Assembly (NCBI GenBank): GCA_028877215.1 | Contig: JAPPFJ010000007.1 | Location: 62,001-126,000, forward strand | DNA length: 64,000 bases | Source of the DNA: Gemmatimonadota bacterium | Lineage (GTDB): Bacteria > Latescibacterota > UBA2968 > GCA-2709665 | Direction: 5' to 3' | Part shown: positions 8,386 through 16,334 of the stretch, piece after piece | Position numbering within the stretch: position 1 is the first letter of the stretch | Layout: each line of letters starts with the position of its first letter | Notes under the pieces: model-generated | The model's input: the letters and a program-made list of their open reading frames with translations, nothing else | What the model was told of the DNA's origin: nothing | Databases searched by the model: none | Position numbers and translations under genes: made by a program

Positions 8386-9627
8386 TTACGTTCTCCAGTA
8401 GGTTGACTCGGGATTGGGTGAATAGATCACGTTGAGGTGCGGCGTCTGAACGCGGGACTGGCCGCTGTTCAGGCTGTCCACGCCCGCGGCCACGAGTCCG
8501 GTGGTGAGCAGCGTCCGTTCGACGGGGTACGTGGCCTTTCCGGTGAGGAACATCCGCTCCACGTTGTTGACCTGAGGCGAGAAGAAATTCGCCAGCGTTG
8601 TGTACGCGGGCGGCATCGGCAGGTACATCTGTGTGGACAGGGGATTGTTCCTTCCCGGCAGGTGCGCCGCGAAATTAAAGTCCCGCACGACGCCATTGAG
8701 CAGAATCATGGTGGATATCAGGCCGTCGTTGTGTTCATACCGGTAGGCAATCGGATCATCGTCCAGCGACTTCATTTCATCCAGGGTCGGTAACACGTGA
8801 CTGAACCCCGGACGCGGCTGCGCGAGCGTATGGCTGCGAGACAGACAGGCTTTAAACAGCTCCCGCGACCAAACACGACCATGATGGGCTTCCCAAAAGC
8901 GTTCGCCCCGGTACGTGTCGATCCAGCGGACGCCCGTCTCACCTCCCAGGCGCCGTTCGACCATGCACTGCAGCGTCTCGAGAGCGTGGAAGTCGTATGT
9001 GTCCACCCCGCCGTATCCGATGCACATGGCTTCCGTCACGCGGGCGCCAAGCGGCATGTCGATGGAGGGTGTGCGCCACGTCACGGGAAGCGACGATCCC
9101 GCCATAAAGGCGAAGCCCATCTCCCGTGAAACATCGTACATCTCCCGCGCCGACTCCCAGCGCCAAGAAAGATGCTTGTCATTGAAGACCGGCGCGCTCC
9201 TGCCCGACGTGCGGTAAACAGCGGCGATCTGCTTGAACAACTCGTAACGCGGATAGAGGAGCTGACCCTTTTCATTGGTGCCGTACTCCCCGTGCTCTCC
9301 GACGAGCAGAACGCCGTCAATGGCCAGTTCCGGTCCGCCCAGCGTCAGCGCGTCGGCGACCGTTGGAAAAATGGACAAGCCGGGGAAGCGCGACGCCCGC
9401 TCCTCACTCAGGTCGCCTTCCGGCCGCTGGTCCACGTACAGAGAGACGAGGTCCATCGGCGGGTGGTGATGTCGGCCGTTCCAACCGTATCCTTCGAGAA
9501 AGCGGTCGCAAATGTGCTGGGCGTGGGAGTACTTGCGGTACTCGGTAACAACGGCGGCAATTTTGGGGCGATCGGCCACGGTGTCGATTGTTCTCGCAGG
9601 GGTCTTGTCGCTTATGGAGGAGGTCAA
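8386..9627 (-). CDS. Conserved protein of unknown function, tandem paralogue 1
   Basis: 413 residues, homologous along its length to the product of 7171-8385. Shared blocks are KYSHAQHICDRFLEGY, LYVDQRPEGDLSEERA, GEHGEYGTNEKGQ, FNDKHLSWRWE, MAGSSLPVTWR and ALETLQCMVERRLGGETGV. It keeps the conserved His, Glu and Lys positions of the paralogue, which argues for an enzyme active site rather than drift. Its start overlaps the stop codon of the desaturase gene by four bases, so desaturase and both paralogues form one coupled unit. Cytosolic by appearance. Function is unknown; a dehydrogenase-like sugar or polyol enzyme is one guess. Confidence 0.7.
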   Translation of the reverse strand: MTSSISDKTPARTIDTVADRPKIAAVVTEYRKYSHAQHICDRFLEGYGWNGRHHHPPMDLVSLYVDQRPEGDLSEERASRFPGLSIFPTVADALTLGGPELAIDGVLLVGEHGEYGTNEKGQLLYPRYELFKQIAAVYRTSGRSAPVFNDKHLSWRWESAREMYDVSREMGFAFMAGSSLPVTWRTPSIDMPLGARVTEAMCIGYGGVDTYDFHALETLQCMVERRLGGETGVRWIDTYRGERFWEAHHGRVWSRELFKACLSRSHTLAQPRPGFSHVLPTLDEMKSLDDDPIAYRYEHNDGLISTMILLNGVVRDFNFAAHLPGRNNPLSTQMYLPMPPAYTTLANFFSPQVNNVERMFLTGKATYPVERTLLTTGLVAAGVDSLNSGQSRVQTPHLNVIYSPNPESTYWRT

Positions 9628-10694
9628 TCCGCGGGCTTTGGATCGTAACCGCCCACCCGCGCGGGCAGTTCAGCCGTAAACTGGTATCCGGAGTCCGCTT
9701 TCTGCTTTTTAAGAATGCCGATGATCTCCTTCCAGCAGGAGACGAGGCCGACGGGGCCCCGGGGCATGTCCGCCGCGATCAGCTTGTGCAGTTTCCCCAG
9801 GCGGTAGCATGGTACCGCGGCGTACATGTGATGTTCGATGTGGTAGTTCATATGCCAATAGAGAAAACGGAACAGCGGGTTCAGAATGACCGTCCGGCTG
9901 TTCAACCGGAAGTCAGGCACGTTGTCCTGAAGTCCGACGTGCTGCGTGTTGTTGCAGAGGAAGAGCAGCCACCCGCCATAGAAGGGAGCCAGCGTGACCA
10001 GCAGCGGAAGCATCCACAATCCGAAATAGAGCGATACGCCTGCAAGCACCGCGTGACCCGCAAGCAGGATGCGGGCCCAGTTGAACAGGCGCCGCCGCAG
10101 CGCGGGTTCAGACTCGGGAAACAGCACACGCTCCCACGGACCCTCCAGTTTGCCCAGACTCAACCGAACCACACCCTTCAGTCTGTTGTACAAGCCCCAT
10201 GGATTGACCACCGCGGCCTTGAGAAAGCTCCGGAGCGTTATATCCACCGGCAGGACAACCTCCATATCGTCCGGAGGATGAAGGGTGTACTGGTGGTGCT
10301 TGGAGTGGCTGGTCCAGAAGAATACGGGATTGTACCAGCCCATGAAACTGAAGACCTTGAGAAACACCACGTTCAACCACTTCGATCTGAACACGGTGCC
10401 GTGGCAGAACTCATGAAACCCGTTCAACAGGAACGCGTACCCGGTCCCGTGCAGGAACAGGGCCAGGATCAGCCAAGGCGGCGCAAGGTGTTCGGATGCA
10501 ACCCATGCAAACACGCCTGTGAGCGTGAGCACGCCGAGGTGGCCCAGGGTCTGCAGGAAACCCAGGAAGTCGCTGCGCCGATTCAAAGCGTTCAGCGTTT
10601 CACGGTCCAGCGGGCACCGGTACCAGCTGATCTTGCGCTTGCTCCTTGCGTCCATAACTCCATCCCCGGTCGTCCCAAAAATGGCATCGCGCAT
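9624..10694 (-). CDS. Membrane fatty acid desaturase family protein
   Basis: 356 residues with the three histidine boxes of the di-iron desaturase/hydroxylase superfamily: HEFCH at 94-98, HSKHH at 130-134 and HIEHH at 285-289. Hydrophobic segments lie between the boxes (about residues 50-90 and 205-245), so it is an integral inner-membrane enzyme using O2 to desaturate or hydroxylate an acyl or related lipid chain. MDARSKR at residue 14 is an alternative start. Its stop overlaps the start of the downstream unknown paralogue by four bases, suggesting that the desaturase and the two paralogues act together. Confidence 0.85.
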   Translation of the reverse strand: MRDAIFGTTGDGVMDARSKRKISWYRCPLDRETLNALNRRSDFLGFLQTLGHLGVLTLTGVFAWVASEHLAPPWLILALFLHGTGYAFLLNGFHEFCHGTVFRSKWLNVVFLKVFSFMGWYNPVFFWTSHSKHHQYTLHPPDDMEVVLPVDITLRSFLKAAVVNPWGLYNRLKGVVRLSLGKLEGPWERVLFPESEPALRRRLFNWARILLAGHAVLAGVSLYFGLWMLPLLVTLAPFYGGWLLFLCNNTQHVGLQDNVPDFRLNSRTVILNPLFRFLYWHMNYHIEHHMYAAVPCYRLGKLHKLIAADMPRGPVGLVSCWKEIIGILKKQKADSGYQFTAELPARVGGYDPKPAD

Positions 10695-10706
10695 TCCGCG
10701 ACGAAG

Positions 10707-11675
10707 TCAACGTTTGCTTGCCGCCACCCCATTCCGCAACACACCGATTTCCGAGATTTCGATTTCCACGCGGTCGCCGGGCTTCATGAAGGTCCCCGTG
10801 GTCGCGCCCACGCCGGAAATCGTGCCGGTGCTGATCAGGTCGCCCGGTTCGAGTGTGATGATTGCCGAGATATATTCGATGATCATATCGACAGGGTACA
10901 ACATCTGCCCCGTGTTGTTATTCTGCTTTCTCTCGCCGTTTACGTAGGTGCTGATCTCCAGCGACTGGGGATCCGGAATCTCGTCAGACGTCACGATCCA
11001 TGGCCCCTGGGGCCCGAACGTATCCAGCCACTTTCCGTTCAGCCAGTCGAACCACTTGTCGCGTTCGCGGCTGTCGGTGCGCTCCTTGATAACCAGATCC
11101 CGTTCCGAAACGTCGTTCATGATGGTATATCCGGCCACGTATTTCAGCGCCTCTTCCGCCTTGACGGCTTTCGCCCTGCGACCCATCACGACGGCCAACT
11201 CCCCCTCCCAGTCGATGGACCTGGCGACGGGCGGAATCAGAATGCGGTCTCCGGGGCCGATTACGGTCGTAGACGGCGGCTTCATGAATACCCTGGGCGT
11301 TTCCTTATCCTGGATGGCTATTTTTCCCCCGCCTTCTTCAATATGGTCCTGATAGTTGCCCGCGAGGCAGAACACCTTGCGGGGATTCGGCACCGGCGCC
11401 TTGAGCCGCACCTTGCCGATGTGGTGGCCGAGCCGCCCGTCCGGATCCCCGCCAAGCCGGCCCTCTGCGAATCGCGTTACCTGTTTCGCCGCGCGCAGAC
11501 CGGCCCCGCCGGCATCGAGCAACGCGAGCATATCGCTGAAGTATCCGCGCGCTTCCCGGCCCTGGACGCCTGCCAATTCTCCTTCCGCGGCCGCGAGATC
11601 CACGACGATTCGGCCATCCGCTGCGACGGACCCTGCGTAGCGGTCTCTACCGATACCATACGTAACGAGCTTCAT
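10707..11675 (-). CDS. Fumarylacetoacetate hydrolase (FAH) family protein
   Basis: 322 residues with the FAH C-terminal fold. CLAGNYQDH, DWEGELAVVMGR, GYTIMNDVSERD and GDLISTGTISGVG are the usual metal-binding and oxyanion blocks, including the conserved E-x-E-like acidic pair. Family members hydrolyse or decarboxylate 2-oxo acids such as acylpyruvates, 2-hydroxyhepta-2,4-diene-1,7-dioate or ureidoglycolate-type substrates. It sits 12 bases upstream of the desaturase unit in the same direction, within the catabolic run. The exact substrate is not readable. Confidence 0.85.
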   Translation of the reverse strand: MKLVTYGIGRDRYAGSVAADGRIVVDLAAAEGELAGVQGREARGYFSDMLALLDAGGAGLRAAKQVTRFAEGRLGGDPDGRLGHHIGKVRLKAPVPNPRKVFCLAGNYQDHIEEGGGKIAIQDKETPRVFMKPPSTTVIGPGDRILIPPVARSIDWEGELAVVMGRRAKAVKAEEALKYVAGYTIMNDVSERDLVIKERTDSRERDKWFDWLNGKWLDTFGPQGPWIVTSDEIPDPQSLEISTYVNGERKQNNNTGQMLYPVDMIIEYISAIITLEPGDLISTGTISGVGATTGTFMKPGDRVEIEISEIGVLRNGVAASKR

Positions 11676-11831
11676 TCAGCACCTCCTTTAACCCGATTAA
11701 TTCACAAACAAGAACCTGCATGGATAAACAGGATGGACGGGCCGCGACAATTCGTACCGTCGCCTTCCGTGCGGTCTGTGCTTTTGTGCTCTTTGTGGCC
11801 AGTTTAACGGTAATCCTTCTTCGAATTACGG

Positions 11832-12695
11832 CTAATCCGTAGGATACGACAGCGGAAACGTCGGCACATTTGCCTGGTGTTTCGTACGGTCGGCAATCTT
11901 CATCCCGTGGTATTCCTCGATGAACTCCGCCAGATTGCTGCTGGCCTCTTCAAAGACGACCCTCCCTTTTTCCGCTGTGGCCTTTTCGGCCTCACCCATC
12001 ACGCCGCTGTCCGTATACTGGCTCGTCCACTCGATCAGACCCATCGCTCCCTTGGAGAACAGGTCCGTCCAGACGAATTTCGAACCCAGCTTGTTCGTTT
12101 TGGCGATTTCACTCCTGATCCGGTCCTTGCGTACGCTATCGGGCGCCAGGTGCAGCATCATCGATGTCTCCAGCTCGCCCGCATGGGCGCAACCGCCGGG
12201 GAATACGCTCTCGCGCCATTCCTTGTCGAAGTCCGGATTCACCCTCAACAACTCCCACCAGGAACAGAATACGCAACTGGCATCCGTCTCGACGATCGTG
12301 CGCCTGGCCACCATGTCTACAAGGTTATGGTTGGATCCGTGCCCGTTCACCAGAATCATCTTCTTGAACCCATGATAGGCCAGACTCTTGCAAATATCCA
12401 GCACATACTGGATAAAATGCTCGAAGTGAATATTCAATGAACCCGGAAAGTCCATCACATGGTGAACGTAACCGTAGCTGACCGGCGGCAATACCAGGCT
12501 GAACTCCGGCTTCCGACGTGCGGCCTCCGTTGCCACCGCATTGGCACAGAGATGATCCACCTTCAGCGGAAGATGGTGCCCGTGCTGTTCCACGGATCCG
12601 GTGGGAACAATGGGAATCTTCCCCATCTCGACCGCCTCGTTCACCTCCGGCCACGTCAACTCGTCGAACCGGTAAATCTCTTTCACTGATGCCAT
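11832..12695 (-). CDS. Creatininase family amidohydrolase
   Basis: 287 residues with the creatininase metal-site signatures PTGSVEQHGHHLP (about 31-43), VNGHGSNHN and HAGELETSMM. These supply the Glu, His and Asp ligands of the binuclear centre. Relatives act on cyclic amides (creatinine), 3-dehydro compounds in cofactor pathways, or formamides. In a cluster with CoA-transferase and other amidohydrolases a catabolic ring-opening role is plausible. Its start lies 16 bases after the CoA-transferase B stop, consistent with one operon. Confidence 0.85.
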   Translation of the reverse strand: MASVKEIYRFDELTWPEVNEAVEMGKIPIVPTGSVEQHGHHLPLKVDHLCANAVATEAARRKPEFSLVLPPVSYGYVHHVMDFPGSLNIHFEHFIQYVLDICKSLAYHGFKKMILVNGHGSNHNLVDMVARRTIVETDASCVFCSWWELLRVNPDFDKEWRESVFPGGCAHAGELETSMMLHLAPDSVRKDRIRSEIAKTNKLGSKFVWTDLFSKGAMGLIEWTSQYTDSGVMGEAEKATAEKGRVVFEEASSNLAEFIEEYHGMKIADRTKHQANVPTFPLSYPTD

Positions 12696-12711
12696 GCGAA
12701 GCCTCCGCGGT

Positions 12712-13479
12712 TCATCTGCCGATTATATACCTGTAGGGATCCACCTCTTCCCTCAGGATGCGCAGTTCCTCGTCGTCCGGCGGCGCCGTTTCGCGAACGT
12801 GAGGCGCCGGCAGCAATTCGAATCCGGTGTTTTCCTGAACCTTTTCGAACGTGACCCCCGGATGAAGGCTCTCCACCCGCATCCGGCAGGTCTCGGGATC
12901 ATACCCCATTACCGCCAGATCCGTGATCACCTTGTGGGGTCCGCCCCCGCCGGGCAGCCCTGCCGCCTCCCGGGCGCCCGGTCCCGAAAGGAAGCCCGGG
13001 GTCGTCAGGAAATCCAGTCGCTCCACGAACCGCCTCCGATCGTGCTGCGTCATCACCATCGTGCGCCAGCACAGACTGGCGAAGTCGTTCCCGCCGCCGC
13101 TTCCCGGAAACCGCACCCTGGGGTGTGTATAATTGCCGATCACCGTTGAGTTGAGATTACCGAACGGATCGATCTGGGCGCCGCCCAGGAAAGCGTAGTC
13201 CATCATCCCTCGCTGGCACGCCTCCATGACGTCGCCCATGCTGGTCGCCATCTGCGCCCGATGGAATGTCCTCGAATCCCCAACCGAAATCGGCATGGAC
13301 GGCAACAGGGGCGCGAGCCCTCCCGCTTCGAACGCGACGAGCAGACGCGGGGCATGGCGTTTCTGCGCAAGCATCGCCGTTGCGCACGGCGCGCCGGTTC
13401 CAACGCCCACGGTCGCACCGTCCTCCAGCATTCTGGATGCGGTGCAGATCGCCAGTTCGGTGGCGCTGTATTCAGGCAT
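12712..13479 (-). CDS. CoA-transferase subunit B (glutaconate CoA-transferase-like)
   Basis: 255 residues from the ATG at 13479, chosen because an AAAGGAT ribosome-binding site sits just upstream. The frame is open further upstream, but that stretch overlaps the A subunit gene and reads as non-protein. The sequence (YSATELAICTASRML, VGTGAPCATAMLA, FLGGAQIDPFGNLNST, PGSGGGNDFA) matches the beta subunit of family I CoA-transferases such as glutaconate or 3-oxoadipate CoA-transferase. With subunit A it would activate a carboxylic acid to its CoA thioester by CoA exchange. Confidence 0.85.
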   Translation of the reverse strand: MPEYSATELAICTASRMLEDGATVGVGTGAPCATAMLAQKRHAPRLLVAFEAGGLAPLLPSMPISVGDSRTFHRAQMATSMGDVMEACQRGMMDYAFLGGAQIDPFGNLNSTVIGNYTHPRVRFPGSGGGNDFASLCWRTMVMTQHDRRRFVERLDFLTTPGFLSGPGAREAAGLPGGGGPHKVITDLAVMGYDPETCRMRVESLHPGVTFEKVQENTGFELLPAPHVRETAPPDDEELRILREEVDPYRYIIGR

Positions 13480-13550
13480 GGACAGATCCTTTCGACCTCG
13501 TCGCCACGAAACGACACGGATACCGCCGGAACCCTCCGCCACCACACGGA

Positions 13551-14549
13551 TTATGACTCCGTGTGCAACTCCACGCGCCGCAGCTCTTCCAGGCGTTCCG
13601 CACCGCCGCAAAGGCGCACGTACTCCTCAAAACACGCCGCCCCATAGATATATTTCTCAAGAAAGGCCTCGAACCGCTCCTCATCCCTTTCGACGTCCAG
13701 CCATTCCTTAAGGTGATCCTCGTCCGAGAAGTACTCACCCGCCATGTTTCCCGGGTAAGAACCGAACGGCACCTCGCAGACAGCGTCCACACAGAACGCT
13801 GGAATCACCGTGGCTTCCGGCGTCCGCCGGATCTCATCGGTGCTGACGAGTCTCTCGGCGGTAACGACCAGCCGTTTTGAGGCGCGCGCCAGATCGAAAT
13901 CCGCCACGGCGATGCCGCGAATCCGGGAGTTCCCACAGGGATCGCTCTCGTGTACGTGAATAAACGAGACATCGGGATAGAGCGCCGGCACGGCCAGAAG
14001 CCTGTGTCCCGTAAACGGACAGACGATCTCCTTTGCAGCGCTGCGCTCGAAGGTGTCCGTTCCAAGCAGGCTCCGCATCGGCAAAAACGGAACGCCCGCG
14101 GCCGCCGCCCGGAAACGCGCCGCCAGGGCATAGTTCGACCACTCGCACACGGTGACTTCGCCGCTTTCCATCATGCGCCGTGCCTGCGGCGACAATCCCC
14201 TTGCCTCCAACCCGACGATATAGGCCGCATCCACACGGGTCAGCAACTTGCGGCCATTCCGGTTTCCCGCGGACAGGATTTCGAAATCGTGGGTCGTCGT
14301 ATGGCCGGCGAATCCCAGATTCTTCTTGCCCTGCCGAAGGATCTCGTGCATGCACGCGGTTGAAATCCGGTTGGCGCCGAACCCTCCGGACGCGACATAG
14401 TCGCCGTCTCTCACGAATCGTGAAACCGCGTCGCGGACAGTCGTCACCTTGTCTTCGAAGGCCGCCCGTTTCTTCCGGAAGACCCGTCGCGCCGCCTCGG
14501 GATCGGGATCTGTAAACAACGGCCCCGATCCGGATGCCAGATCAGCCAT
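13551..14549 (-). CDS. CoA-transferase subunit A (glutaconate CoA-transferase-like)
   Basis: 332 residues. DGDYVASGGFGANRIS is the typical glycine-rich start of the CoA-transferase alpha fold. Later blocks GHTTTHDFE, GTDTFERSAA and HVHESDPCGNSRI fit GctA-like subunits. It is followed by the beta subunit in the same orientation, as usual, and overlaps the end of the upstream hydroxyacyl-CoA dehydrogenase gene by eight bases. The pair would feed a CoA-activated acid into the neighbouring beta-oxidation-like dehydrogenase. Substrate unknown. Confidence 0.85.
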   Translation of the reverse strand: MADLASGSGPLFTDPDPEAARRVFRKKRAAFEDKVTTVRDAVSRFVRDGDYVASGGFGANRISTACMHEILRQGKKNLGFAGHTTTHDFEILSAGNRNGRKLLTRVDAAYIVGLEARGLSPQARRMMESGEVTVCEWSNYALAARFRAAAAGVPFLPMRSLLGTDTFERSAAKEIVCPFTGHRLLAVPALYPDVSFIHVHESDPCGNSRIRGIAVADFDLARASKRLVVTAERLVSTDEIRRTPEATVIPAFCVDAVCEVPFGSYPGNMAGEYFSDEDHLKEWLDVERDEERFEAFLEKYIYGAACFEEYVRLCGGAERLEELRRVELHTES

Positions 14550-15507
14550 CCTTCACGTCCTCTTCCGCTTCCAAAACCTCCGTTAATTTCAGCAGGATCC
14601 GGTCCCGACGCCGTATGAACCGGCCGAGATCAGCGTCTGAATAGCGGTAGAATCCCGATCCGGACTTCGCGCCGAGTTTCCCGGCCTCTACGAGCGCGTG
14701 CAACGTCTCGGGCGCTTCCCGGTCCACGCTCAAGCTGGCGAACAGATAGCTGCTGATGGCCCTGAACACATCCAGTCCGCCCAGGTCGGCGGTGCGCAGC
14801 GGCCCCATGAAGCTGTAACGCAGGCCCGGGCCCGCCGTCATCGCCGTATCGATATCCTCGGCGGACGCCACCCCCTCCCGCAGCAGGTGCAACGCCTCCC
14901 GCATCACGGCGAACTGCAGGCGGTTGCCCACGAATCCGGGAATGTCCCGCCTCACCATGATCGGCTTCCTGTTCAACCGCAGGGCGACGGCCTTGAGGCG
15001 TTCAGCCGTATCGTCGGAAGTGGTGTCGGCGCGAATCACTTCCACCAGCGGAACGAGATGCGGCGGATTCCAGAAATGCATACCCCCCACCCGGTCCGGT
15101 CGACCGGTCGCACGGGCAATGGCGGTCACGGACAGGCCCGACGTATTGGTGGCCAGAACGGTTTCACGCGGACAGAGTCCGTCAAATGCCGCGAACAGCT
15201 CCTGCTTCAACGCGAGGTCTTCGGTCACCGCCTCCAGGAGGAAATCCGACCCGTCGCACGCTTCGGCCAGATCCGTTGTCGTGATGACCCGTTCCATGGA
15301 GAGGTGTGCGTCTCGCGGGAGAAGCAGGCCCGCTTCGACCAGCGCCTCCTGTCCCAGCCGCAGCCGCGCGATTGCCCGATCGAGCAATGCATCGCTCAGA
15401 TCGACAAGCCGGACATGACACCCCGCCCGGGCGAACATGCCGGCGATTCCGGAACCCATGGTTCCCGCTCCGACAATAGCGACTGCGGAGATGCCGGGCG
15501 AATCCAT
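14542..15507 (-). CDS. 3-hydroxyacyl-CoA dehydrogenase family protein
   Basis: 321 residues from the ATG at 15507 (MDSPGISAVAIVG); an upstream in-frame ATG at 15558 would add 17 residues lacking family similarity. The NAD-binding motif GAGTMGSGIAGMFA lies at the N-terminus. ATNTSGLSVTAI and the catalytic-His block GGMHFWNPPHLVPLVEV follow, and the C-terminal helical domain contains DIPGFVGNRLQFA. It likely oxidises a 3-hydroxyacyl-CoA (or a related 3-hydroxy acid such as carnitine) with NAD. The gene overlaps the CoA-transferase A gene by eight bases, so the two are co-translated. Confidence 0.85.
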   Translation of the reverse strand: MDSPGISAVAIVGAGTMGSGIAGMFARAGCHVRLVDLSDALLDRAIARLRLGQEALVEAGLLLPRDAHLSMERVITTTDLAEACDGSDFLLEAVTEDLALKQELFAAFDGLCPRETVLATNTSGLSVTAIARATGRPDRVGGMHFWNPPHLVPLVEVIRADTTSDDTAERLKAVALRLNRKPIMVRRDIPGFVGNRLQFAVMREALHLLREGVASAEDIDTAMTAGPGLRYSFMGPLRTADLGGLDVFRAISSYLFASLSVDREAPETLHALVEAGKLGAKSGSGFYRYSDADLGRFIRRRDRILLKLTEVLEAEEDVKDG

Positions 15508-15563
15508 TCTTGTATCCAGTTCAACAGGGTTCAGTCGTTGCGGGCAAACGCCGTGCACGGCGT

Positions 15564-16331
15564 CTAGACCGCCGTCCAGCCTCCGTCAACCAGCAGCGTA
15601 TGCCCCGTGATCAGGTCCGCGGCCGGACTCGCGAGGAAAACCACGGCGCCCACGACGTCCTCGGGCCGCCCCACCCGTCCCAGAGGAATCCGCTTCAACA
15701 GATCCTCCCGTAGCGCCGGATCGTCGAACGTGGACTGCGTCAGGGGGGTGAGGATAAACGTGGGACCGACGGCGTTCACGTTGATTCCGTGCGGCGCCCA
15801 CTCGAGCGCCAGAACGCGGGTCAGATTCACCACACCGGCTTTGCTCGAACAGTAGGCCGCGCGGCGATAGTACCCGATCACTCCGTTCTGCGAGGCGATA
15901 TTGACGATCTTTCCTCCTCCGGAGTTCACCATCCTGCGTCCGGCCCGCTGGGACATGAAGAACAGACCCTTCAGATTCACGTCCATCACGGTGTCCCAGT
16001 CCGCCTCTTCGACTTCCAGCGCGTCTCTGGGAATATTCACCCCTGCGTTGTTCACCAGCACGTCGATCCGCCCCATCTCAGTCACGGCTGTATCTACGGC
16101 CAGTTCAATGCTGTCAAGGTCCGGCAGTCTCAGGGACACGGGCAGTGCCCGCCGTTGCAGACGTTCGATCTCGGCGCAGACGCCTTCCACGTCATCGGTC
16201 TTTTCCGGCAATTCGCAGGGCACACAATGCGCCCCGGCCTCGGCTACCGCTATGGCCACGGCCCTGCCGATGCCGGAACCGGCACCCGTTACCATCACGA
16301 CCTTGTCCTCCAGGCGCATGCTGGGCAACAC
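15564..16331 (-). CDS. Short-chain dehydrogenase/reductase (SDR)
   Basis: 255 residues, the classical SDR length. Cofactor motif TGAGSGIGRA lies at about 15-24, NNAG at about 92-95, and the catalytic triad is Ser of NIASQNG plus YCSSK. The C-terminal PLGRVGRPEDV and GHTLLVDGGW are standard. It is probably an NAD(P)-dependent alcohol/ketone oxidoreductase in the same catabolic operon: only three bases separate it from the penicillin acylase-like gene upstream, and 56 from the hydroxyacyl-CoA dehydrogenase downstream. ATG at residue 5 is an alternative start. Confidence 0.85.
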   Translation of the reverse strand: MLPSMRLEDKVVMVTGAGSGIGRAVAIAVAEAGAHCVPCELPEKTDDVEGVCAEIERLQRRALPVSLRLPDLDSIELAVDTAVTEMGRIDVLVNNAGVNIPRDALEVEEADWDTVMDVNLKGLFFMSQRAGRRMVNSGGGKIVNIASQNGVIGYYRRAAYCSSKAGVVNLTRVLALEWAPHGINVNAVGPTFILTPLTQSTFDDPALREDLLKRIPLGRVGRPEDVVGAVVFLASPAADLITGHTLLVDGGWTAV

Positions 16332-16334
16332 GAT

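Noticed and set aside
9588..11807. Long plus-strand open frame of 739 codons opposite the desaturase and FAH genes
   Set aside because: Antisense to two well-recognised proteins; composition is Arg/His/Gln-rich with no recognisable domain. Typical shadow frame in GC-rich DNA.
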